Positions 16,382 through 24,150 of a stretch of DNA of 30,676 nt are shown one piece after another (the stretch's first letter is position 1; each line of letters starts with the position of its first letter). A program made the position numbers and the translations under genes. Origin of the DNA: JAFANK01 sp036741695. Lineage in GTDB: Bacteria > Vulcanimicrobiota > Vulcanimicrobiia > Eremiobacterales > Eremiobacteraceae. The notes under the pieces were generated by a model that searched no databases, was not told the origin of the DNA, and saw only the letters and a program-made list of their open reading frames with translations. Location: NCBI GenBank assembly GCA_036741695.1, contig DAINRU010000028.1:1-30676 (forward strand). Direction: 5' to 3'.

Positions 16382-17851
16382 TCAGCCAGCGGGCGCCTTC
16401 GTACGCAGCGACTCTATATGAACTGCCACATCACGATATGATGGATCGGCCGCAACAACCTTTTCGAACCACATGACCGCGGTGTCGGTATCTCCGCGCG
16501 CCTGCGCGAGATGCGCCAGATTGTACATCGTTTCGTTGTGGTGCAGCCGGGGATGTCCCGAGATGGACACGGCCTCGGCGAATTTCTTCTCTGCCTCGTC
16601 GAGGCGGCCACTGTCCGCCAGCTGCAGCGCCTCGATGTTGCGCGCCAGCATCTTGCCGTTGCGCACGCGACTCATCGTCTGCGCTATTCTCAGCACGTCC
16701 ACGTAGCGCTTCATGCGCAAGAGCGCGACCGCCACGAGATAGGTCAAGAACGGGTCGACGTTACGCCCCTCAAGCGCCTTGTTGAAGAACGTCATGGCGC
16801 CTTTGTGATCGCCCGACTCAGCGAGCGCACTGCCGATGATCAGCCGGTAGGGCCCTGGCTGGGGACCGCCCATGGCCCGCGACCACAACGAGCGCACGAA
16901 TCTGTCGACGTCCTCATCGGCAAGGATATCAAGAGCAGCGGCCGCCTCGTCGGCCCCGACGAAGCCCAGCGATCCGAGATGGCCTATCAGCGCCACGCTG
17001 TGGTCGAACCGAGGGCGGCTACCGTTATGCGTGGGCTGCTGCTTGACGGCACGGGTGGCCGGCGCCGTGACGTCTGTGGGCGGCGAAGCGGCCTCCGTAA
17101 GTTCGGAGAGCCGTTCGATCTGCTGGGCAAGCGTGGCGGTTTGAAGTTCCTTGCTCGCGAGCAGCCGATCCATCTCGGCGGCTGCTGACTGCGCCTCTGC
17201 CCGGCGCACTTCGAGAGCCGCGCTCACACGACGTAGCTCATCTGACGGCGAGACGATCTTCTGACGATCGCGTTCAGCATGGTCGAGCTCGTCCGCGATC
17301 GCACAGACCTTTGCCGCCATGCCGTCCACCGCGCCGTCGAGATCCCGAGCCTTCGATTGGATCTCGCCGAGCTGATTCACCGCAGCATCCGCGCTCTGTC
17401 GCACCGCGCCTATCCGGTCGCGCAGCGTCTCGGCATCTTGTGCAAACGCGACGAGGGCTGTCTTGACCGCCGCCACGTCCCCTTCGACCCCATGGATCTT
17501 CGAGCGCACGGCCTCTGTCTGCGCGGCGATCTCAGCCGAAGCGCGGTCCTTATCCGCTAGGAAGGTCTCAGCATCACGAGCGATAGCCGCCAGCTGTTCG
17601 ACTGCCGCCTTGCGCTTAGCGGCAAGCTCCGCCAGCGCTGCATCCTCTTGCGCCTTGAGCGCGAGCGCCTGTTCGAGCTCGCGGCGCAGGTCGAGCACTG
17701 ATGCTTCGAGTGACGAGCTCTGGGCGTGCAGCGAGGCCACAGCCGCTGCTGCCGCCTTGAGATCCTCTTCTACCTGCTGCCGCTTACGGTGCGTTTCCAC
17801 GACAGAAGCGGCCACCCGCTCGAGAGCGGGTGTTAGCTCGGTCTGGTCCAT
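16382..17851 (-). CDS. Coiled-coil protein with C-terminal TPR domain
   Basis: A 489-residue soluble protein with no signal peptide or membrane helix. Residues about 15-265 are a long Ala/Glu/Arg-rich coiled coil (for example AALAELAAKRKAAVEQLAAI). A linker (about 265-285) leads to a helical domain (HSVALIGHLGSLGFVGADE) and three or more TPR-like repeats to the end, including MTFFNKALEGRNVDPF, DEAEKKFAEAVSISGHPR and TDTAVMWFEKVVAADPS. TPR modules bind protein partners and the coiled coil likely dimerises. A scaffold role, possibly for pilus or polar machinery given the pilin operon 123 nt downstream, is inference only. A good promoter with 17-nt spacing sits directly before the ATG, which has no ribosome binding site. 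Confidence 0.75.
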   Translation of the reverse strand: MDQTELTPALERVAASVVETHRKRQQVEEDLKAAAAAVASLHAQSSSLEASVLDLRRELEQALALKAQEDAALAELAAKRKAAVEQLAAIARDAETFLADKDRASAEIAAQTEAVRSKIHGVEGDVAAVKTALVAFAQDAETLRDRIGAVRQSADAAVNQLGEIQSKARDLDGAVDGMAAKVCAIADELDHAERDRQKIVSPSDELRRVSAALEVRRAEAQSAAAEMDRLLASKELQTATLAQQIERLSELTEAASPPTDVTAPATRAVKQQPTHNGSRPRFDHSVALIGHLGSLGFVGADEAAAALDILADEDVDRFVRSLWSRAMGGPQPGPYRLIIGSALAESGDHKGAMTFFNKALEGRNVDPFLTYLVAVALLRMKRYVDVLRIAQTMSRVRNGKMLARNIEALQLADSGRLDEAEKKFAEAVSISGHPRLHHNETMYNLAHLAQARGDTDTAVMWFEKVVAADPSYRDVAVHIESLRTKAPAG

Positions 17852-17856
17852 GCTTA

Positions 17857-17885
17857 TATATAACCATAGGACCGAAGAACCACAA
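17857..17885 (-). promoter_or_regulatory. Promoter for the coiled-coil/TPR gene, leaderless
   Basis: On the minus strand TTGTGG (17885-17880) and TATATA (17862-17857) are 17 nt apart. The ATG starts 5 nt after the -10 hexamer as drawn, so the transcript would begin at or near the start codon. No Shine-Dalgarno is present. Confidence 0.55.
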
Positions 17886-17909
17886 TAGTCCGAAGCGTCT
17901 TATTGAGGC

Positions 17910-19115
17910 TTAAGACCTACTACCTTTCGGCTCGGGACTCACATGAAGCCGGAGCAGGACCGGGGCGATGGCCAGACCTTGCGCCACAATCGTGAACAGG
18001 ACGACCGAGAAGACCATGCCGACAAGCAGATCGCGCTGGGGCATGGACGCTGGAAGGCTCAGGACTAGCGCCATGGAGAGCGCCCCGCGCAGGCCTCCCA
18101 GGAAGAACACGTGCTGCCACGAGGCCGGAAGGCGCCGGCCCAAGAGCCCGCTCAACGCGCTCAGGCCATAGACGGAGATGACCCGCGCCAGGCCGATGGC
18201 GCCGATGCCCCATAGTGCCGGTATGAGACTCGCCCGCAGCTCACCCAGATTGATGGCCAAACCGACCAGCAAGAAGAGCAGCGAGTTCGCGACGAACGCG
18301 ATGAACTCCCAGAGCTGGTTCACCGATTGCCGGGTGACGGTGAACGAGCCGAACACGGCACCCAATCGCGACATGATCATGCCGGCGACGATGACGGCGA
18401 TGAGGCCTGAGACGCCCAGCCGATCGGCCACGAAGTAGGACCCATAGGCGATGATGAGCGAGCCCATGGCTTCCGTGACGTAATCCTCCGCGAAGCGCAA
18501 CGCAAGCAGACCTCCGACACCGGCAAGCGCGCCGACCACCGCCCCGCCGCCAAGCAGTTTCACGAAGTCGATCAATGAGGTTTGCACCGTCGCGTGCGTC
18601 GCAACCACTGAGAGCAGGAGCGTGACCTTGAACGCCACGACTGCGGTCGCATCGTTGAAGAGGCTTTCGCCCTCGACAATCGCTTCGAGCTGCTGATCGG
18701 CACGCAGAGATCGAAACACCGAAACCACTGCGACCGGATCCGTCGCCGACACGATCGCTCCGAACAGCAATGCGGTCTGCCCCGGGAGCCCAGCAAAATG
18801 GACGAGCACAACCCACGACACGCCGATGCTGATGAGGACGCCGACGGTCGCCAGCAGCGTGATGGGCAGCCAGTTCCGGCGCAGTTGCTCGACCGGATAG
18901 GTCCACGCGCCTGCGAACAGCAACGCCGGCAAGAACACGAGCATGACAAGATCGGGTGTCAGCCGGATCGTCGGATGGCCGGGGATCGCGCCAATGATCA
19001 GACCGACGATGACCAGTCCGACGGTGTACGGTACCCGCGCGTACCTCGCGCCGATGGCGACGGCGAGCACCGCGACGAAAAGGACGAGGACGTCGGCGAA
19101 AGGGTTCGTCTGCAC
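17910..19115 (-). CDS. CPA1-family Na+(K+)/H+ antiporter
   Basis: A 401-residue inner-membrane cation/proton antiporter with about 12 hydrophobic helices. Ion-binding motifs are intact: ATDPVAVVSVFR with Asp126, and GESLFNDATAVV with the Asn154-Asp155 pair typical of electroneutral CPA1 members. The GLRGALSMALVLSLP motif is near residue 350. It lacks the long cytoplasmic C-terminal tail of many NhaP proteins. It starts 1 nt after the stop of a 66-residue membrane protein and is the last gene of an operon begun by a DtxR/MntR-type regulator and an NRAMP transporter. That context suggests linkage of metal uptake to proton or sodium gradients, which is inference. Confidence 0.9.
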   Translation of the reverse strand: MQTNPFADVLVLFVAVLAVAIGARYARVPYTVGLVIVGLIIGAIPGHPTIRLTPDLVMLVFLPALLFAGAWTYPVEQLRRNWLPITLLATVGVLISIGVSWVVLVHFAGLPGQTALLFGAIVSATDPVAVVSVFRSLRADQQLEAIVEGESLFNDATAVVAFKVTLLLSVVATHATVQTSLIDFVKLLGGGAVVGALAGVGGLLALRFAEDYVTEAMGSLIIAYGSYFVADRLGVSGLIAVIVAGMIMSRLGAVFGSFTVTRQSVNQLWEFIAFVANSLLFLLVGLAINLGELRASLIPALWGIGAIGLARVISVYGLSALSGLLGRRLPASWQHVFFLGGLRGALSMALVLSLPASMPQRDLLVGMVFSVVLFTIVAQGLAIAPVLLRLHVSPEPKGSRS

Positions 19116-19116
19116 G

Positions 19117-19317
19117 TCAGCCGCGCAGCGTGCGCAGGAAGACGTAGATGACGATGGGCACGGCGACGATCACGTAGATGCGCAACAGCCATAAGGCGAC
19201 GACGACCGGTGGACTTAGTTTGGCGCGCGGCAAGTCCTTGGCCAGCTCGCTCGTGCGCTGGTCGGGGTCGAGCGCTGAGATGTCGACGTCATCTGTGATG
19301 TGATGCGGCACGGTCAT
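19117..19317 (-). CDS. 66-residue single-helix membrane protein
   Basis: A small protein in the 4-gene metal/antiporter operon. Its ATG overlaps the NRAMP stop (ATGA) and its stop is 1 nt before the antiporter ATG. The frame is open further upstream but that part lies inside the NRAMP gene and is rejected. The N-terminal 38 residues are acidic then basic (DDVDISALDPDQR, then KDLPRAKLSPP). One transmembrane helix follows (VVVALWLLRIYVIVAVPIVIYVF, residues about 39-61) ending in basic RTLRG, predicting a cytoplasmic N-terminus or tail anchoring. No known family is recognised. A regulatory subunit for a neighbouring transporter is possible. Confidence 0.65.
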   Translation of the reverse strand: MTVPHHITDDVDISALDPDQRTSELAKDLPRAKLSPPVVVALWLLRIYVIVAVPIVIYVFLRTLRG

Positions 19318-20666
19318 CCTCCGAGCAGTCGTGGAAAGACGGTGATCAGCCCATACAACGCGCCGGCGAGCACGATGCCGATCACGATGAAGCCGGCAAC
19401 GATGTTCTGCCACGCGTTATTGGCAAGCTCTCCTACGATCTCACGATCGTTGATGAGGATCAAGAGGAGCAACATGGCAGGACCCATGAGCATCGTCGCG
19501 ATGACGTTCACCGTGATGGTGATGGCGAGCAGCGGCGCGTGCGGCACCATGACCACCGCCGCCGCGACCACCACCGAGAGGAATGCGGTCAGGTAGAACA
19601 TCCGACCTTGGGGGAAGTCAAGGTTCAGGCTTCGCCCACTATGGAACGCCTCCCCAAAAGCGTAGGCTGAGCTGGTCGAGATCGTCATCGCCGCCACGAG
19701 ACCAGCCTCGATCAGGCCCAGGGCGAAGAGCGCCGCACCAGTCGTTCCGATATACGGGCGCAGGGCCGTGGCGAAGTCCGCCCCGCTGTTCAGGCTCGCG
19801 CTATGCACGCCGTGCGTGTAGAGCGGCACGCAGACGATGAGCGCCGCCAGGCCGGCGACGGCGGCTAGCGCCGCCCCGACGGCCGTCTCCTCGCGTCCCT
19901 GCGGCACGTCGCGTTTGGTGAGCCCCTTGTCCACGACCGCGCCTTGTTGGAAGAAAAGCATCCACGGCGTGACGGTAGCTCCGATATTGGCCATGACCAA
20001 GGTCAAAAACCCGATGGTGAAGCCGCCGGGCAGCGGAGCCCATGACCCGAGCGCGTGGCCGATGGCAGCGTAGTCCGGATGTGCGAACAGCGCCGCGGGG
20101 ATGAAGAGCAAGTTGCCGAGGGCCAGCGTCAGGACGGCGCGCTCCCAGGTGAAGTAGCGCCGCGACGACATCGCCGCTGCGACGACGACGATCCCGCCGG
20201 TCACCGCGATCCACGCCGGTATGCCGAAATACGCCGTGCCCGCACGGATGGCGATGAACTCGGTGATGAGGGTGAGCAGATTCCCAACGGCCAGGTCACC
20301 CATCGCGAAGTAGCCCCAAAAGGGACCAAAGCGGTCGAATATCAGCTTCGCGTGCCCGCGATGAGTGGCTGCGCCGATGCGCACGGTCATCTCCTGGACG
20401 ACGAAGGCCATGGCAAACGTCAACAGGATGAACGGGATGAAGAAACCGACGCCATAGGTGGCGCCGGTCTGCGCGTACGACAGCATGCTCGGTCCGTCGT
20501 TCTCGCCGAGCATGGCCAAAATGCCGGGGCCGGCCAAGAGCATGAGAAGCCACATCCGCCGGCCACCGCTGCGGGCCGCGCGGACGCTACCGCGGTCCTT
20601 GGCCCGCAAAATGTCTTCCCGGCTCGGGACCCAGCCCTGCCCCGATCGCTCCAGCACGTCTGACAT
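19314..20666 (-). CDS. NRAMP-family divalent metal transporter, noncanonical metal site
   Basis: A 450-residue inner-membrane transporter of the NRAMP (SLC11) fold with about 11 helices. TM1 reads GPGILAMLGENDGPSM (residues 46-61): the usual DPGN becomes DGPS, keeping Asp57 but losing the Asn ligand. TM6 reads GATVTPWM (229-236) where Mn/Fe transporters have the metal-binding Met in a GATVMPH-like motif. Substrate is therefore uncertain and could include Mn, Mg or another cation. The start is set at ATG 20666 because the frame upstream is inside the regulator gene; no clear ribosome binding site. It follows the DtxR/MntR gene by 4 nt and overlaps the small membrane-protein gene, so expression is probably under that regulator. 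Confidence 0.85.
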   Translation of the reverse strand: MSDVLERSGQGWVPSREDILRAKDRGSVRAARSGGRRMWLLMLLAGPGILAMLGENDGPSMLSYAQTGATYGVGFFIPFILLTFAMAFVVQEMTVRIGAATHRGHAKLIFDRFGPFWGYFAMGDLAVGNLLTLITEFIAIRAGTAYFGIPAWIAVTGGIVVVAAAMSSRRYFTWERAVLTLALGNLLFIPAALFAHPDYAAIGHALGSWAPLPGGFTIGFLTLVMANIGATVTPWMLFFQQGAVVDKGLTKRDVPQGREETAVGAALAAVAGLAALIVCVPLYTHGVHSASLNSGADFATALRPYIGTTGAALFALGLIEAGLVAAMTISTSSAYAFGEAFHSGRSLNLDFPQGRMFYLTAFLSVVVAAAVVMVPHAPLLAITITVNVIATMLMGPAMLLLLILINDREIVGELANNAWQNIVAGFIVIGIVLAGALYGLITVFPRLLGG

Positions 20667-20670
20667 GCGG

Positions 20671-21345
20671 TCACATACGCATGCAGCGAACGCCGCGCAG
20701 CGTGGCGGTCGAGATGGCGATGCGCCGCCGGCGCGCCCGCAATTTGACGCGCTCGCCGTCATTGCTGATGATAACAGCTCGCATGCCCGGAAGCACGCCC
20801 AGCGAGGCCAGTTTGCGCACGGTGTGCGCATCGCGGTCGTCGATGCTCGTGATCACGATCTTGGCGCCCACCGCCGTCGTCGTCAACGCCTGCTCGGCCG
20901 GCTTCTTCTGCTTGGCGAAGCCGTCGGGGATGCGATGACCGTGTGGATCCGCGACCGGGTTGTCCAAGAAGCGCGCAAGGCGGGTGGAGATATCGTCCGA
21001 GATCGCGTGCTCAATACGTTCGGCTTCGTCGTGTACCCGTTCCAACGGCACCCGCAATGTCGCGTGCAGAAACGTCTCGACCAAACGGTGGCGGCGCACC
21101 ATGCGCAGCGCCAACTGCTGTCCCTTTCGCGTCAGGCGCAGCGCATCTGTCGGCCGGCGCGACGGGTGGAGAAGCCGCTCGTGCTCCAGCATGCGTTTGA
21201 ACTTGCTGACCGACGCGCGGGTCACGCCCAGGTGGCGCGCCAGCTCCGCGGCGCGGACCGGCGTCTCCTGACCGAGCTGGTAGATGACTTTCACGTAGTC
21301 CTGGCGTGCGCGATCGGGCGAGCGGTCCGCTCCGATGTTAACCAT
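20671..21345 (-). CDS. mntR: DtxR/MntR-family metal-dependent repressor
   Basis: A 224-residue transcription factor. Residues about 10-75 are a winged helix-turn-helix (AAELARHLGVTRASVSKFKRML). The dimerisation and metal-binding domain follows, with RRHRLVETFLH and ERVHDEAERIEHAISD (about residues 83-117) and DNPVADPHGHRIP (about 128-140), which supply the His/Glu/Cys-type ligands of the family. A C-terminal FeoA/SH3-like domain (KIVITSIDDRD, then LGVLPGMRAVI) is present, as in DtxR and long MntR proteins. It likely represses its own operon (NRAMP transporter, small membrane protein, antiporter) when metal is plentiful. A 16-bp palindrome lies over its start codon. Mn versus Fe response cannot be told from sequence. 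Confidence 0.88.
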   Translation of the reverse strand: MVNIGADRSPDRARQDYVKVIYQLGQETPVRAAELARHLGVTRASVSKFKRMLEHERLLHPSRRPTDALRLTRKGQQLALRMVRRHRLVETFLHATLRVPLERVHDEAERIEHAISDDISTRLARFLDNPVADPHGHRIPDGFAKQKKPAEQALTTTAVGAKIVITSIDDRDAHTVRKLASLGVLPGMRAVIISNDGERVKLRARRRRIAISTATLRGVRCMRM

Positions 21346-21352
21346 GGTTTAC
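21337..21352. promoter_or_regulatory. Palindromic operator over the mntR start codon
   Basis: GTTAACCATGGTTTAC is a 16-bp palindrome with one mismatched pair (perfect core AACCATGGTT) centred on the start codon of the regulator gene. DtxR/MntR regulators bind such dyads and often autoregulate. A repressor bound here would block both transcription and early elongation. The 35-nt space to the next gene must contain the promoter. Confidence 0.6.
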
Positions 21353-21380
21353 ACTTTGACCAGCTCGCGGGACCGTCCTG

Positions 21381-24071
21381 TCAGCCGAGCGGTAAGATGG
21401 CGTTAGCGTTCAGCGCACGGTCGACCAACGTCTTGACGTCCTCAAGATTTGCCGTCGTCGCCTCGTCCATGCCGCCCCGGCGCAACGCTGCAGCGAGCTG
21501 CCCGTCCAGCCAGACGAGATGATGCCGGGCCAGCGTGCGCGCGTCGCTCGGCGTGCCGGGATCCGGGAGCAGCATGATATGGATGACTAGTTCGGCATAG
21601 GCGTGTTGCAGCATGCGATGGTGACGGGGGACGCTACGCAGTCCGTGCTGCACAAGGTCACCCCACATGCTCGCATCCGTCCAATCGAAAAGGTCGGCCA
21701 GGCTCATCGTCTGCCCCGGCCGGGTGATGCTCGATTCCAGCTGCGCGAGCCGCGCCAGCACGTTAGGTTGCCACATCTGATACAACAACGCAAGCTGGTA
21801 GGCTTCCACGTACTGATCGAGTGGGAAGTCAAGACGATCGAGCGCGTTTGCGTCGCTTTGCCAATGAGAGAACCGGCTGTCGCCCAAGCTGTTGATCAAG
21901 GTGGGCGAGAACTCGAACGCGTCATCGGCAAACGCGTACCGGTTGAGCAGCGCGAACGCCCGTTGCTCGTCCGCCCTCGGGACGGGCGTGAAAGGGAGGG
22001 TCGCACCCGGGTCACCGCGATGATTGCGCGTGAAGTACTCGCCGCCGATGTAATGGGTGGCATAGCGAGAGGCAGCCCACCAGCTGCGCAGCGTGACCGC
22101 GAAGGCTTCGCGGGTCTGCGCGTAGCTCGCGCCCATATGTGGCAGACGCGCTGTCATGGTGTTGAACAGGCGCTGATCGATGGCCAACACGCTCGTCGCA
22201 TACGCGAGCGGATCCGACGACAGGTCGAACGTGTTCACGCGCGGGTCCACTGCAAACCCGTTGGCCCACGAGGCGTCCTCGTCCGTCCCATAGCGCAGTC
22301 CCGGCCGTGTCGATTGCGCGGCGAGAGCACGCAGCGCGGGCAGCTCTCCTTCCGGCGACGTGGCGTTGATCGACTCATACCCGTACTTGATGCAGTAGTA
22401 ATCCCACGGGCCGAGCTGCGTCTGGAAGTACGAGCCCTGCGGTTGCCCGTGCGGTGAGAGGTTGACCGGCGTGTACTCCATCACGGAGCCCACGATGCCG
22501 TGGCGCTGAGTGAAGCTCTTGTCACGCAATTGCGCCATGGTGTAGATGGTCGAGCTCTCGAAATTATGCCGCAGGCCGAGCGTGTGGCCGCTCTCATGCA
22601 ACACGATGGACTGCAAGAACGCATCGACGTACCACTCCGGCGGCGGAGCGTTGTCTTTGAACACGCCTTCACGCGCGAGAACCAGCGCAGCCCATTCAGA
22701 CTGCTCATGCGCATCGGATCCATAATCGCAGTCGTTGAGGGTGCAACTCGGGTCGTCGTCGGCTGTCGCCTTCGTCGGAGCGACGACGCCCTCAAGTTCG
22801 TTCCGTCCGAAGCGCACGAGGTTGCCGTCGATGACGATATCCGCGCGGAATATCTCCCCGGTCAGCGGGTTGGCATAAGCCGGTCCATAGGCAAATGCAG
22901 CGTCAGGGCTGACCACCCAGCGGACGACCGAATAGCGGACGTCGTCGGGATCCCAGTCGGGATCGTCCGGTTGCTGGCGCACCTCGATGGCGTCTTCGAT
23001 GCCGATCTTCTCGAAGGCCGAGTTCCAGGTCAGCAGCGCCCGCGTGATGGGTGCCCGATACTGCACCGGAATGTCATTCGACAGATAGAAGACGATCGGG
23101 TTGCGGGCCTTGGACATGCGCGCGGCCGGATCCGTCTTCACGATGTTCCAGCGCTCCACGTAGCGCACGAAGCTGCTCTGCGTCTGCTCGTCGTCGTATT
23201 GACGGCGAGCCGTGATGAAATAGCCCAACCTGTCGTCCGCCAGTCGTGGCCGGTAGCCATCGTCGGGCATGTCGATGATGCTGTAGTGCATGCGCACGAA
23301 GAGGCTGCGCGGATCGGGCACGGTGTCGATGAAGCCCGGCGCACCCGACGACATGGTCAGATCCGCCTCGATATCCACGTTCGTCGGGAACGCCTTGCTG
23401 GGACCGAAATAGCTCAGTCGCGAGTTGAGGCTATAGCGCACCGTCGAGCGGCTCTCGCCGACGGGGCCATTGAGCAGGGTCGTGAGGTCGACGATGTCAC
23501 CCAGCAACGCGTCGGCGGCGAAGACGATGTGGCCCGAGGTCGCGTCGATCGCCACGATCGGATCTGCCGAGATTACGGATTGCGGATACGAATTCTCGAC
23601 CGCAAGCGCCGCTGGAGTGCCCGCTTTGGCCTTGCCGTAGGGGTTGCGCTCGACCGTCATGATCTGATTGCCAACGCGCGTGAACTGCCAGAGCAACGGG
23701 CTGAAGTGGATCCCCGAGAAGAGCGTGCGACCCAGCCCGTTGGCGAGAATGGGGACGAGCAGGTAGGCGTGGTCCAGCTGCGACGGCGCGATCTCGAGAT
23801 ACACCTTGGACTGCTTGCGCCAGACCGTGAAGAGGCCGTTTTGGGCTGTCGCACCGTCGGTGAACTTCGCGTAGGACATGAGCGCGTCTTGACCGCTTCC
23901 CACGCCATTGACCGTGACCGATGCCGTCGGAGTATGTTCGGGCGACGGTGTCGCCGCCACGACGGCGGCAGGTTGCATATCGGCCCCGGCCGCAGCGGGC
24001 AGCGCCCACAGCACCGCGCACAGCATGAGGATGGGCGCGCGTCTTGATACAGGCAACGATGTATCCTCCAC
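21381..24071 (-). CDS. Secreted zinc metalloprotease (DUF5117/DUF4953 type)
   Basis: An 896-residue exported protein. The signal peptide spans about residues 1-30 (RRAPILMLCAVLWALPAAAGA). The N-terminal half (to about 330) is beta-rich, with paired motifs such as TVERNPYGKAK and VDATSGHIVF-like strands found in DUF5117/DUF5118. The protease domain has the metzincin zinc motif HESGHTLGLRH near residues 492-502 (three His and the catalytic Glu) and a Met-turn candidate SVMEYTP about 30-35 residues later. The C-terminal about 350 residues match the DUF4953-like helical region. Physiological substrate is unknown. It starts at GTG and is divergent from a terpene synthase gene. Confidence 0.88.
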   Translation of the reverse strand: MEDTSLPVSRRAPILMLCAVLWALPAAAGADMQPAAVVAATPSPEHTPTASVTVNGVGSGQDALMSYAKFTDGATAQNGLFTVWRKQSKVYLEIAPSQLDHAYLLVPILANGLGRTLFSGIHFSPLLWQFTRVGNQIMTVERNPYGKAKAGTPAALAVENSYPQSVISADPIVAIDATSGHIVFAADALLGDIVDLTTLLNGPVGESRSTVRYSLNSRLSYFGPSKAFPTNVDIEADLTMSSGAPGFIDTVPDPRSLFVRMHYSIIDMPDDGYRPRLADDRLGYFITARRQYDDEQTQSSFVRYVERWNIVKTDPAARMSKARNPIVFYLSNDIPVQYRAPITRALLTWNSAFEKIGIEDAIEVRQQPDDPDWDPDDVRYSVVRWVVSPDAAFAYGPAYANPLTGEIFRADIVIDGNLVRFGRNELEGVVAPTKATADDDPSCTLNDCDYGSDAHEQSEWAALVLAREGVFKDNAPPPEWYVDAFLQSIVLHESGHTLGLRHNFESSTIYTMAQLRDKSFTQRHGIVGSVMEYTPVNLSPHGQPQGSYFQTQLGPWDYYCIKYGYESINATSPEGELPALRALAAQSTRPGLRYGTDEDASWANGFAVDPRVNTFDLSSDPLAYATSVLAIDQRLFNTMTARLPHMGASYAQTREAFAVTLRSWWAASRYATHYIGGEYFTRNHRGDPGATLPFTPVPRADEQRAFALLNRYAFADDAFEFSPTLINSLGDSRFSHWQSDANALDRLDFPLDQYVEAYQLALLYQMWQPNVLARLAQLESSITRPGQTMSLADLFDWTDASMWGDLVQHGLRSVPRHHRMLQHAYAELVIHIMLLPDPGTPSDARTLARHHLVWLDGQLAAALRRGGMDEATTANLEDVKTLVDRALNANAILPLG

Positions 24072-24150
24072 GGGTGGACATGCCCCGCCGCGTCAGGTCT
24101 TTGACGCGCAAAAGAGTGCGCCCTGGGCACAGCGTCGTACTGGCGAGTTC

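Noticed and set aside
22500..24047. 515-residue plus-strand open frame
   Set aside because: It lies wholly antisense to the HExxH protease gene and is Arg/Val/Asp-rich without recognisable motifs.
23908..24150. Longer N-terminus of the terpene synthase
   Set aside because: It would overlap the 5' end of the divergent protease gene. Family homology begins at GTG 24151.
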